From positions 1,535,702-1,599,701 of the forward strand of contig QRDG01000131.1 in assembly GCA_012064385.1 (NCBI GenBank): 64,000 nt of DNA, written 5' to 3'. Both the position numbers and the translations under genes were made by a program. Of this stretch, positions 23,233 to 33,960 are shown piece by piece (the first letter of the stretch is position 1; the number at the start of each line of letters is the position of its first letter). This DNA is from Puccinellia tenuiflora. Lineage: Eukaryota; Streptophyta; Magnoliopsida; Poales; Poaceae. The notes under the pieces were generated by a model. The model searched no databases, had not been told where the DNA came from, and worked only from the letters and a program-made list of their open reading frames with translations.

Positions 23233-23869
23233 TCATTGATTTCCAGTGTGGATCCACATATGCTCCACGTGATCATTTAGTAGTTGCACATGCGCTTGTT
23301 GATCTCGAAGTTGTCGATGCATTTCAAGAAAGTTAATAAATGCTCCGTATCTTGTTCTAGGAGGCGTACGAGTACTCTAGGCTTCTCAAAATCATCCGTG
23401 TTGGTTGCTCCTTCTCGCTCATCCTCCATAATCATTTTTAGTAAAATTACGCAAGAAGTCATCACCTCCAACGATGTATCTGAATCCCACATCATTACAA
23501 CTCCACAAACAATACCCAAAACAAGCTTGGAGCACTCCAAATGATCCCCTGAACATCATTCTTCCTAACAGATTCTTGCATTGTGGGCAAGTTGCATCAT
23601 TTCGGACCTTAAGGATTGGTTATAGTCTTCACAGATGCCGCCTACTGAGGATAGATACCATCGGCAAGATTGTATCTCATGGTGTGGCCATGTCAGTTGA
23701 TGGTGTAGTTGCACATTGGAGCATCCCATCACAAAGTCGTTTGAAGAGTGGAGTGAAGCACATTAATTGTTGTTGCTGTGAGAATCAGGCATGACCAAAA
23801 ACGCATGCCAAATCCACAAGGTTTTGATGCCACTGATTCAAATATGATTGTGGCCTCCTTGGTGTGACC
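23233..23869 (-). pseudogene. C-terminal part of a Harbinger (DDE nuclease-type) transposase
   Basis: On the minus strand, pieces read in the order expected for PIF/Harbinger transposases: TPLFKRLCDGML, then YNLADGIYP, then a conserved VMTSCVILLKMIMEDERE helix with the terminal DDE-region E, and finally HVQLLNDHVEHMW-type C-terminal words. The last part lies in another frame, shifted near 23320, and ends at 23233. Stops interrupt the region around 23600. It is cut at 23869 by element C and continues at 29662. Confidence 0.8.
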
Positions 23870-24951
23870 TGTCGGAGATTGTCCCCGGGAACTAGGGGTG
23901 TCTCCAAGTTATCGTGTAAGGGGCTGAACACGGAGTCAAACAATCCACAACGTGCTCCGGCGACGGTGCTCGTCAGGCTCGCTGCGGACGACACTGCAGA
24001 GATTGACACAAGGTATTACCCAGGTTCAGGGACCTCTTGTGTTGGTAAAACCCCTACGTCCTGCTTCTATGTATCGCACTGCTTGGAGAGTTTACAGTAC
24101 AAGGAGAGCTTGTCGAGCTCTAGGTGGCTAACAATGGCTACTGGCTGATCTTCAGATCTAGGGTTTTTGGGTAGGCTCCTAGACTCCAAAAACCGAACCC
24201 TAACCAAGCGTCGAACCCTTTGCTAGGGCGTGCGCCTCCTCCTTTTATAGGCGCCCTGGGCCTCTTCCGCCCAAACATTTGGGCGGGAAGGGCTACCACA
24301 TGGCGACGAAGGAGGAGGCGCGGTGCACCGTAAAGGTGAGGTCTACCATAAAGGTAAAGCTCGTGGACGCGGTCCACGGCAGGGGAACGGCGTCACCAAA
24401 GCTGAAAAGGGGCACCGACCAGCTGGACAGTGGACTGGCGCTTGCCGAGGTGGGAGGTGACCCACGGTGACGTCGTCCTTGGAGCGTAGCTGCAGACTGT
24501 TCCCTTGTCACCAAAGAGGCAATACTCGTTGTCCGCTTTGCTTGGCTCCGCTTTGTTGACTGCTTTATACATGGAAACGGCAACTGCGGCGTTGTCGTCA
24601 TCGCGCGTAGGCACGCGCGTCACTCTGCACACGGCGCAGAGTCCATGTGCGCTCTGCCGCGGGGGCAGAGATGGCTTCACGAAGAAAGCGCTTCGCGAGG
24701 CGAAAAGCCTCGCCAAGCCCTTCAGCTTGGTCCTTGGCAGAATTGCGAGCGGCGTCGGAGACGCCTTGTCGAGGAGCGATCCCTCGCCGAGGGAAAGAAC
24801 CCTTGGCGAGGAGAAAAACCCTTCGCGAGGGGAGAAAACCTCGCAAAGCTCGCCAGGCTTGGAGAGCCTGATCCTTAGCGAAAATCATCCAAAGAATCTT
24901 GTGGGCCCTGGCAGGCCGGCCCGTGGTACCCTGGTTTCCACTGTGCCGACA
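23870..24951 (-). repeat. Left (3') LTR of element C
   Basis: 1082 bp. Compared with the right LTR it has 31 extra bases near 24626-24656, bounded by GCAGAG direct repeats. It contains the stem GCGAGGC GAAAA GCCTCGC near 24696-24714. Confidence 0.9.
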
Positions 24952-24967
24952 GTAGCCCCCGGGCCCG
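24952..24967 (-). promoter_or_regulatory. Polypurine tract of element C
   Basis: On the minus strand CGGGCCCGGGGGCTAC abuts the LTR start TGTCGGCAC. Confidence 0.7.
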
Positions 24968-25259
24968 CGATGGGCACGCCGAGGCCCATGGACGAAGGCG
25001 AAGCGTCGAGGGGCCAAAGATGCCTGGCAGGGCCGCGACACGTGTCACGCAGCGGTTGCACCCGCGGCCACGACCTCCTCGGCTCCAACGGGCGACGCGG
25101 CGGGGCCCGCCACGACTCGAGTACTGGTCAATAAAGCCTGGGCGCGCAGACGGCGCCCATTGCTTCTCACATAACTCCTCCGCACATCTCTCCCCACGCC
25201 TCCAATCTCTCCAGGGAGCTCCAATCTCCAGAGTACTCTTCTTCTTCTTCGGCCGACCG

Positions 25260-28200
25260 ATGGCGCCCAAGAAAGCAGCCACCGACTTGAAGGGCAAGGC
25301 CACCGTGCAGGCGAGCTCGTCAGCGGCGGCGGCGCGGGACGCTGCGCCGGTGGCGGTGCGGGGCGCTGCGCCCCAGGGGACAATGCCCGAGTCCCTTATC
25401 AGCGAGGCGACAGTTTCCAAGGTGCGGCTCCTGGTGGCCTCCAACACCCACGAGCTCGGTGCCACCAACATAGCGCCCGGCAGCAGCAGGGTCGGCGCGG
25501 GGTTCCACCCCATCTTCTTTCACACACTCTTTGCCGGCTTCGTTCCTCCCTTCTCCGGTTTTCTCCTAGGGGTCCTTGAGGCATACCGAATCCAGCTGCT
25601 CCATCTTCATCCAAACTCCGTGCTCATTCTCGCCATCTTCGCCTACCTCTGCGAGGCGTATGTCGGTGTCCGCCCCTCGGTGGCGCTCTTCCGGAGCTTC
25701 TACTCCCTCCGGAGCACCAAGTCGAACGAACGATTTGGATGCGTCTCCTTCCGCATCGCCGCCGCCAGGAGTGAAGGGTACATCCCCATCGCATGGCAGG
25801 GTGAGAACGCCATCATCGAGGTGACGAAGAAAGTGGAGAAGTTCCGCGAGAAGTGGGTTTTCGTCGGCACCAAGTCGTCGAACCACCACCTGAAGGTTCC
25901 CGTGGCGCCCCCGAGGAAGTGGGCGCGTTGGGCGAGCGGTGAATTTGAGGGTCCCAAGCTTGAGGCAGTATACGAGCGTATTTAGGTGCTCTGCGAGGCC
26001 GGGCTCACCGGCCGGATGGTGGCGATGGACTTCGTTTCGCGCCGCATTGCTCCTCTCCAGTGGCACTCGAAGCCGATGTGGACCTATTCGGGCCCGGACG
26101 ACAGGATGCGCCTCAGCCCCGACGACTTCACTCCGGACGAGATGAAGCGGATCATGAAAGTCCTCTTCGCCACGACGTCCATTCCGGCCCCAAGCAACGA
26201 CGACGCCTTGCCGCTGTTCGCCTACAGGGAGGAGCGAGTGCGCGAAGCCCGCAAGCTCCTGCCCCACTTCGACGAATGGGGTATCAAGCCCGCGAGGCTT
26301 GTTGGGCCCCGCCGCAACCCGTGGGCGGCGGAACAAGAGCAGGAGGGCAACGCGCTGGAGCCAGACGAGGACGAAGGGTCCGAGGAGGACGAGGCTTCAA
26401 GGGGTGCCGACCCCTCCGGGGAAGATGAGGCTTCGAGGGGTGCCGACCCCTCTGGGGGCGACGCAGGCTCAAGGAACGCGCCGCCCGGTGAGGACCTCCA
26501 GGAGATCTCTTCCGGCGACGACGGGGGCGCCTTCCGCGTGGTTCGCTCCCAGCGCCCCGCAGAGGAGGAGGACAGCAGCAGGGGAGGACACCGCAAGCCT
26601 CACACCAAGGTCCTTCATGACTGGGACGCCGGGGTCGCCACGAGGGAAGCTCCTCGCGAAAAGGTAGCGGCGCCCCATGAGCAGGCCGGAGCGAGCACTC
26701 TCCAGCCACCAAAAGGGAAGAAGAGGGTGTGGAGAGCGGCCGACGAGTGAGTTTGGCTCTTTTCTTTCCTTTCAGCATTTGCTTCTGCGAATCCCCTCCT
26801 GAAGAATTTTTGCTTGGCTGTGTCTTTTCAGCGTACCCGCGGCGCCGAAAAAACGGCGTCTCCGCAAGCTCGGGGAGACCGCCTGCACCGCCGAGACACC
26901 TGTGGCTGACGAGTCGCAGCAGGCGGCTGTCGAGCCGCAGCATATGGCTGACGAGCCACGGCAAGCGGCTGTCGGGCAGCAGCAAGAGTCAGTCCCTCTC
27001 GCGGGTGAGCACCGCGTGGAGGTGGTGATGGTTGAAGAGGCGGCGTCGCCTCCAGCTAGGGCTGCCTCTCCCCCCGCGGTCGAGCACCGTGTGGAGGAGG
27101 TGATTGAGCTGGCGACGCCTCCGCCTACTCAGGCGGCTACTCCCCCCGCGGCGGAGCACCGCGCGGAAGAAGAGGAGGTGGACGAAGAGATCGTCGCGGA
27201 GTCGCCCCCAGCAGGAAGGGAGGCTCCCACAAGGAGGCAGGTACTCCCGAGGCCACGGCAGACATGGCCACCACGAAGGGGGCGGGGAGCGCCCCTGAAG
27301 AGCAGGAGGCAGAGATGCCTCTGGAGCCCCCGAGCGACGGGGCCAGGGGCGAGGAGATGCCCAGCCCCCTGAGGGCTCTCGATGCGGGCGGCGAGGGAGA
27401 CGCCCCCACAAGCCCCCACGCCGCGGCGGGGGCTGCTACAAGTTCGGGGCAGGATGCCCTAGGCGCCTCGACAAGCGTCGAGGCCTCTGCGCCCCACAAG
27501 GATGCAGGGGTCTTGGCGCTGGGTGAGCCGCGCCCTCGCGCGGTTCGCCGCGACGTTGTCTTCCGCCAGTCGCGGCAGGCACTTGACGAGCTGGCGGCGC
27601 AGCTCGCCAAGGAAGATCTCGCCAGGGAGAAGGAGCGGGCGAGGCTTGCTGACGCCTGGGCCCTTCTCCACGAGCGGGTGGAAATGTGTCGCCGGCAGGA
27701 CGCGACGGCAAGGGTGGCGCGCGAAGAAGCGATGCGCTTCGCGAAGGAGACCCGCGACAGCGTCAAGCGGGAGGCGGCCGAGGTCATGGACCAGCTGGAC
27801 GCTGCCCGGGAGGCGCTGGAGACGGATACCACCGCCAAGCACCAGGAGCTGGCGGTGCGCGAAGAGAAGTTCGCCAATGAGTCCGAGGCCGCGAGGACCA
27901 TCTTGAAGGAGCTGCGCGAGCAGCTGGACGCCCGCGAGGGGCAGCTAACGCCTCGCGAGACCGAGCTGAAGAAACGCGAGGAAGAGCTCTCCCTCCGGGA
28001 GAAAGAGCTGGATCAGCGCGAGGAGCAGGTCCACTCTCTGGAGGAGGAGCAGGCCACCGGCGAGGGGCTGCTGCAGGAGCGCGAGAACTCAGTGGCCAGG
28101 AGCGAGGCCACCCGCAAGGAGCGCCACGACAAGGCCAACGCTGACCTCGCGATGAAGCAGAAAAGGACCCAGGATGAGGCTGACGCCAGGGTTGAGCGCA

Positions 28201-28889
28201 TCCGCGAGAGCCTCGCCAATGACTATGATGCCAAGGCCACGAAACAGGAAGAACGCTTCACGATGAAACGCAACGAGTTCCTGCATCAGATCGAGGGGCT
28301 CGAGAAGTCGGAGAGGGAATTGACCTCCCGCCTTCAGCACGCCAAGGAGGCGCTGGCTCGCGCGGAGAAGGAGATTGCCGCCCTGAAGGCCGACCTGAGC
28401 GACCTCCAGCAGCAGGTGGGGCCGGCTGCGGACCGCGCGGAGCAAGCGCAGGACTCCGCACGGCACAACCGGGCCATGACGTGCCAGCGCCAGCTCATGC
28501 TCCACGAGTTGGTTCGCCGCGCGAACGCCATCGGGGACGACTTGAGGATCGAGATCCCCCACTTTCCTAAGCGGAAGGCCGTAGGTTCGACCCCTACCTG
28601 GCGCGCCAAATGTCGGAGATTGTCCCCGGGAACTAGGGGTGTCTCCAAGGTATCGTGTAAGGGGCTGAACACGGAGTCAAACAATCCACAACGTGCTCCG
28701 GCGACGGTGCTCGTCAGGCTCGCTGCGGACGACACTGCAGAGATTGACACAAGGTATTACCCAGGTTCAGGGCCCTCTTGTGGAGGTAAAACCCCTACGT
28801 CCTGCTTCTATGTATCGCACTGCTTGGAGAGTTTACAGTACAAGGAGAGCTTGTCGAGCTCTAGGTGGCTAACAATGGCTACTGGCTGA
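25260..28889 (+). pseudogene. Antisense 'putative gypsy type transposon' protein with coiled-coil tail (element C)
   Basis: Exon 1 runs from the ATG at 25260 to 26746 and exon 2 from 26832 (donor GTGAGT, acceptor TTTTCAG). Residues about 80-150 (HPIFFHTLFAGFVPPFSG and AYLCEAYVGVRPSVALFRSF) match the pattern of the plant domain called putative gypsy type transposon (PF04195). An acidic Glu/Asp and SRGADPSG-repeat region follows. The last 300 residues (27540-28500) form a long heptad-rich coiled coil (LREQLDAREGQL, KKREEELSLREKELDQREEQ). A TAG at 25983-25985 and a 1-base loss near 27231 break it. The frame runs past the primer site into the LTR (28611-28889), so the native stop is lost or lay in the LTR. 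It is antisense to the element. Its role is unknown. Confidence 0.75.
28589..28608 (-). promoter_or_regulatory. Primer binding site of element C
   Basis: The minus strand reads TGGCGCGCCAGGTAGGGGTC, two bases from the LTR. The plus strand looks like a tRNA 3' arm ending in CCA, as expected for a primer site. The tRNA species is not assigned. Confidence 0.75.
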
Positions 28890-29661
28890 TCTTCAGATCT
28901 AGGGTTTTTGGGTAGGCTCCTAGACTCCAAAAACCGAACCCTAACCAAGCGTCGAACCCTTTGCTAGGGCGTGCTCCTCCTCCTTTTATAGGCGCCCTGG
29001 GCCTCTTCCGCCCAAACATTTGGGCGGGAAGGGCTACCACATGGCGACGAAGGAGGAGGCGCGGTGCACCATAAAGGTGAGGTCTACCATAAAGGTAAAG
29101 CTCGTGGACGCGGTCCACGGCAGGGGAACGGCGTCACCAAAGCTGAAAAGGGGCACCGACCAGCTGGACAGTGGACTGGCGCTTGCCGAGGTGGGAGGTG
29201 ACCCACGGTGACGTCGTCCTTGGAGCGTAGCTGCAGACTGTTCCCTTGTCACCAAAGAGGCAATAATCATTGTCCGCTTTGCTTGGCTCCGCTTTGTTGA
29301 CTGCTTTATACATGGAAACGACAACTACGGCGTTGTCGTCATCGCGCGTAGGCACGCGCGTCACTCTGCACACGGCAGAGATGGCTTCACGAAGAAAGCG
29401 CTTCGCGAGGCGAAAAGCCTCGCCAAGCCCTTCAGCTTGGTCCTTGGCAGAATTGCGAGCGGCGTCGGAGACGCCTTGTCGAGGAGCGATCCCTCGCCGA
29501 GGGAAAGAACCCTTGGCGAGGAGAAAAACCCTTCGCGAGGGGAGAAAACCTCGCGAAGCTCGCCAGGCTTGGAGAGCCTGATCCTTAGCGAAAATCATCC
29601 AAAGAATCTTGTGGGCCCTGGCAGGCCGGCCCGTGGTACCCTGGTTTCCACTGTGCCGACA
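28611..29661 (-). repeat. Right (5') LTR of element C
   Basis: 1051 bp, nearly identical to the left LTR apart from the 31-bp gap and scattered substitutions. This points to a fairly recent insertion. Confidence 0.9.
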
Positions 29662-29903
29662 TGACCTTTGTACTACCCACGCAAAACCGTTGAGCACTTT
29701 TTTCATTGTGAATGCATGCAATCGATTGAACAAAGCATACCTGGAAAAACCCTCTTTTTGCTCCGATGGCCATCAACTTTTGGGTGTCCTCGACATTAGT
29801 TTCTCTCAAATCTCCGGTACGAACATGTTCACAACAACATATGCAAATTTCACAATAGCCTCAATGCGTGTGCTCTCCCCCATCAGGACGTACTCATCAA
29901 TGA
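29662..29903 (-). pseudogene. Middle part of the Harbinger transposase
   Basis: On the minus strand DEYVLMGEST, then NVEDTQKLMAIG and FVQSIACIH, match the order of the transposase region around the first catalytic Asp (usually G-x-D-C-M-H; here Q-S-I-A-C-I-H, so the Asp is lost). It joins 23869 on one side (after removal of C) and 46877 on the other (after removal of D). Confidence 0.7.
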
Positions 29904-30301
29904 TGTCGTGGGGTTGTCACGGCAAGTACTTCCTCCGGGAAGCTAAGTTGTGGGGCCATTGTGACAGAAGTACACAGGAGCTGGTAAATCTCGACGAGGG
30001 ACAAGGAGTTTACCCAGGTTCGGCCCCTCTCGAAGGAGGTAAAGACCTACATCCTGCTTCTTCTTTATTGGTGAGAGTTGATATCGATTACAAGGTTCCG
30101 ACTTCTCCAACTTGAGAGTCGGCGACTACGGGGTTTGTCTGACTTGAGAGCTCTCTGATCTAAGGTCCATGGCCCTCCTTATAAAGTCGCCGACTCTAGG
30201 TCTTCACCTTCCAAGTATCCCTGGACTTACAACTTGTACCGAGTTACACATGAACACGGAGTCCTACTCTAGGTCTTCACCTTCCAAGTATCCCCCCATC
30301 A
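29904..30301 (-). repeat. Left (3') LTR of element D, internally deleted
   Basis: 398 bp against 554 bp at the right. The missing segment lies between two AAGT words (right LTR about 46682 and 46863). The left copy also has a second 'ctctaggtcttcaccttccaag' word at about 30193. Confidence 0.85.
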
Positions 30302-30312
30302 GTAGCCCCCGA
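30302..30312 (-). promoter_or_regulatory. Polypurine tract of element D
   Basis: On the minus strand a CGGGGGCTAC motif abuts the LTR start TGATGGGG. The same CGGGGGCTAC stands in element C. Confidence 0.7.
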
Positions 30313-33072
30313 ATTTATCTTGAACGCATCCTGGGCATATTCACCCGGCTTCTTTTCTCCGACTTCTTCATTGAAGTCGACAACTCGGAAGTCTCAGGCT
30401 GCTAGCTCCAAGATGAATTCCTGCACATATATAACAAATTCAATAAAAACGAGTCGCCCCTCTCCATTACTCAAGCCGGCCACATTCGACCCCCACTCTC
30501 TGGTTGGTCTTTGTGACAGTAGCCCTTGACGAGCTGGCTAGGAGGGTAGACTTCTTGCTTCACAATGTTATGGACTTGTCCTTTAGAACAAGTCGGCACT
30601 TCTAAGTTATAATCTTTATTATTTTATTTCCACACGTGTCATTTGTTGACCGTGGTCTTTGCAACGCCTTGGGTTCCGCCATATCCTTGACCACGATATT
30701 CTCGCTGTCTTTCCGTTATTATCGCGATTTTACCGTGACAGGCGGCGCCGTCATTCTCTAGGGTTTTGTTATCCCATCATATACCTTAAAGTGGGGGGAC
30801 CAGATCTCATTTGTCCCCTCCACTTCTGCCTCGTCTTCTTCCTCTGCCTTTGCTCTCCTCGCATGTACGCAACTGCATGCGCGCATCCTCCCTCTCTTAC
30901 TCCGCCATGGCACCCAAGTGCTCCAAGGTTGGTTCCAAGGCCAAGACGGCCTCTCTTAGCGGGGTGGTCGACATTGCCGCTGCCGCCACCGCCACTACTG
31001 CTGCTGCTAGCGCTACTCCCTCGTCCAAGCGCTCCATCTCGGTGAACTGGGACGGATCTATCTTAACCCAGAATCAACTCAAGGAGTACCAGCTCTCCGG
31101 CCTCCTTCCTGCTAATGTCAAGTGGCGCACCGCCGGTGATGAGATTGAACCTTCGCCGGCCGATGAAGAGATCGTCGTCTTCGGCGAACACCTCTTCCGT
31201 GGCTTTACTCCTTCGGGTAACCTCTTCTTTCGGTAGCTTCTTGATTTCTACAAGCTCCGCATTCACGACCTAGCTCGCAATTCAGTCTTGACCCTTTCCA
31301 ACTTCGTTACCCTTTGTGAGGACTACCTCCAAATCAAGCCGGATTTAGATCTTTGGCTTGAACTCTTCTACTGCAACCCTCAACCTGAAACTTCTGGGGG
31401 GTCCTCTGCTCCAATGTGGAGCTGTCGCATTACAGCGGCATCTAGGCTCCATTTTCCCAAAGCCCATCTTCCCTAGCCATGTCAAGGACTGGCAAAAAAC
31501 CCTTCTTCTACTGCAAGGAAACGTCTCCTGAAAACGAGGCTCGTCTCTCCGCCTTATCTCTTGATCGTCTGGAAACAACTCCCACTTTGAGGGCCAGGTG
31601 CTCAGATGAAGCTCGCCCCCAGGTTGAGGCTTTGATTAGCCGACTTCGCGCTCTTGTAGCGCATGGACTTGAGGGCATGTACTTGGTGCGCTGCTAGACT
31701 ACTTGGAGAATCCAGCCACTCTGCCCAAGGACTCGACTGATCGTTGAGTATACTCGATCTGTGACCAATGACCTCCGAATATCGGAGAAGTTGACCAGCG
31801 GCACTGAAATTATCCGCTTAATTAAGAAGCTGTCTGGCAAGCCAGTGAAGGACCAAGAATATTTTGGTCTTCCTCCTTTCTGCGCCACTAACCCTCCTCC
31901 AGAGGTAAATCTTCAATGTCTCTTTTTGCAACTTGCTTTCGCTTTAACTTCAATTTCATCTTCTCTGATTTATTTCCTGAACTTTACACAGCCGACCGAC
32001 TCTTGGTGGAAGGTCACTTCCGGTGCCGAGGGAGATAAAGATAAGGAAACTCCCACCACCGGACAAGCTGCCGGAGCCGAAGGCGATGATGGCGCTAATG
32101 AAGAAAATCAAGAGACTTCCTCGGAAGCTCCTGCTACTAACCAGGGTCCTTCGAACTCGGACCCTCCCACTGTTGTTCCGACTTCTTCAGGGGAGTCTTC
32201 AAGTGACAAGGACCCTGTCCCGTCTCCTCCTAAGAACCCCAGGAGGAGGGATCAAACCGGAGTTCCAAAGGTGCCTTTCTCTCGCCTTTCTTCAACTTGA
32301 AGTCAGCTTACTAAATGTAATAAGTTGACGCAGGGCATAGAGGCTGCAAGGAAAAGGAGACTGCGCAGCGGTGAGCCTGCTGAGGCCCCTCTTATGATTT
32401 CAAGTCCTCACAAGTGCAAGTCGCCCACTGTTTCTCCTCCCGCTGCTTCGGACTCCTACAAGTCCGGCTTCGGGGAGGGTTCCACTGACTCTGGAGCCTC
32501 TCTGGACATTGTTACAAATGCCAGGTAAGTGTTTCTTGTTTGACGTGTTCTATCCTCTTTGCCTGAGTATGTCTTGAACTCCAACTTCTTGAACTCCAAC
32601 TTTCATTTGCATTCAATTTCAGTGCTCGCCCCTCCACCAAGGTTGCAAAGGTCATGGATTTGTCCACCGCCACCTCAGTGCTCAAGTCCGGGGCTCCACC
32701 AACAACCTTTGCTTCCATGGGCACAAAGACTGCCCCTTCAACTCCTGTCTCTGCTGGAGTCAGCATTGCAGTTCTTCCGGAAGCTGCATTGCTGCATCTT
32801 CTCCTCCAGCTTCTGAGCCCAAACTGGTGACTCGGGTTATGACCCCTTTCGCTATGAAGCTCCAGCCCGAGGCGACTTCTTCACTTGTTATGGCAAGTCT
32901 CTCCAAGGTGACTCCTCTTGAAGCAACCAAGGAAGCCTTGGCCAAGTCCTCTGAACCAGAACTGGACTACAACCGCCTTCAATTTAATGGCAACAAGTCC
33001 TTCATGGAGACTTGGATGGAAGCTTCCAGGGCCAACGAAGAAGTTGCCAAGTCCGCCAACGAGGAGCTCTCC

Positions 33073-33939
33073 TGTCAGGGGGCGACCCCCGGATAGGGTC
33101 AAGGTAAGGAATTAAGTATAGTCCCGGAGTTGACCGGGTCAGTGTTGACCGGCATAATGTGGACCGGCATGGTCGAGATAGCCATGTTGGTATAAACCGA
33201 CATATCAGGACCGACATACATAAGGTATGTCGGATTATCTTCACAGTTCCTCGTATATGCAGGGGAGAGCAAACCGAGTCAAGACTATCTGGCATGGTTA
33301 TGCCGGATAAGGAGGATGCGCCTTATTCCGGTTGAGGGTCAAGGCATGTGTCCCATCCCTTCAATCACGGAGCAGGGTATGGCGTCACACTGCAAGTACA
33401 ATGTGATATGTCTCCACCTTACCGCTGACCAGGGCGGTACGGGGGAGCAGTGCACAGGCATGGAGGAAGTGTCCTGTCCAGGACAGAGGAGACCGTGATG
33501 ACCAAGGGCTGACGCCGGCCAGGCATGGCCACAGTTGTTAGCATGTGGGTCCTACACTGTAACCTGGGCAGCATTATATAAGGTGCCCGAGGCCCTCCTA
33601 TGAAGGAGAGGCGGGGAGAGCTGGGACGAGAGAGAGAAAAGAGAGAGGAACCCCAGAGACAAGGAGAAGAGGAGCTTCTTCTGCTAGCCCGAGGTTTCCT
33701 TAGTTCTTGACATACAGCTCGAGGAGCGACTTTCTAACCCAGGTTGTGATCCATATACAGATAGACAGGCAGGAGTAGGGGTTTACCTCCTCACGAGGGC
33801 CCTGAACCTGGGTAACTCACATGTGTGCTTGTGTATTCCGTGTGCGTAATTCTATGCACCATCCCTCCCCGGTTCCAATAGCGTCCATCGGCCCCAACTT
33901 AAGCCATCCTATGGCATCTGTCTGTTCACCACGACGATA
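33073..33939 (+). repeat. 5' LTR of element E
   Basis: TGTCAGGGGGCGACCCCCGG...CACGACGATA. The inverted GGGGGCGACCCCC at the start forms a small hairpin. The last bases read ATA, where the 3' copy has ACA. Confidence 0.9.
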
Positions 33940-33940
33940 G

Positions 33941-33960
33941 TTGGCGCCCACCATGGGGCC
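33941..33960 (+). promoter_or_regulatory. Primer binding site of element E
   Basis: TTGGCGCCCACCATGGGGCC. It differs by one base from the primer site of element D (TTGGCGCCCACCGTGGGGCC), which suggests that D-like elements could serve E. Confidence 0.75.

Larger units (their letters stand above)
23870..29661 (-). mobile_element. LTR retrotransposon C, non-autonomous, with an antisense gene
   Basis: The duplication TGACC at 23865-23869 and 29662-29666 is perfect. The LTRs are 23870-24951 (1082 bp) and 28611-29661 (1051 bp), each TGTCGG...CCGACA. A tRNA-like primer site next to the right LTR and a G-rich tract next to the left LTR set the orientation to minus. There is no gag, protease, polymerase or integrase. 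The only coding sequence is a spliced gene on the plus strand, antisense to the element. Confidence 0.9.

Noticed and set aside
24598..25041. 147-codon minus-strand frame in the LTR of element C
   Set aside because: It crosses LTR, polypurine tract and the start of the internal region, and looks like chance in GC-rich sequence.
28581..28608. Sequence like the 3' half of a tRNA ending in CCA
   Set aside because: There is no 5' half, and it abuts the LTR of element C, so it is the primer binding site read on the other strand.
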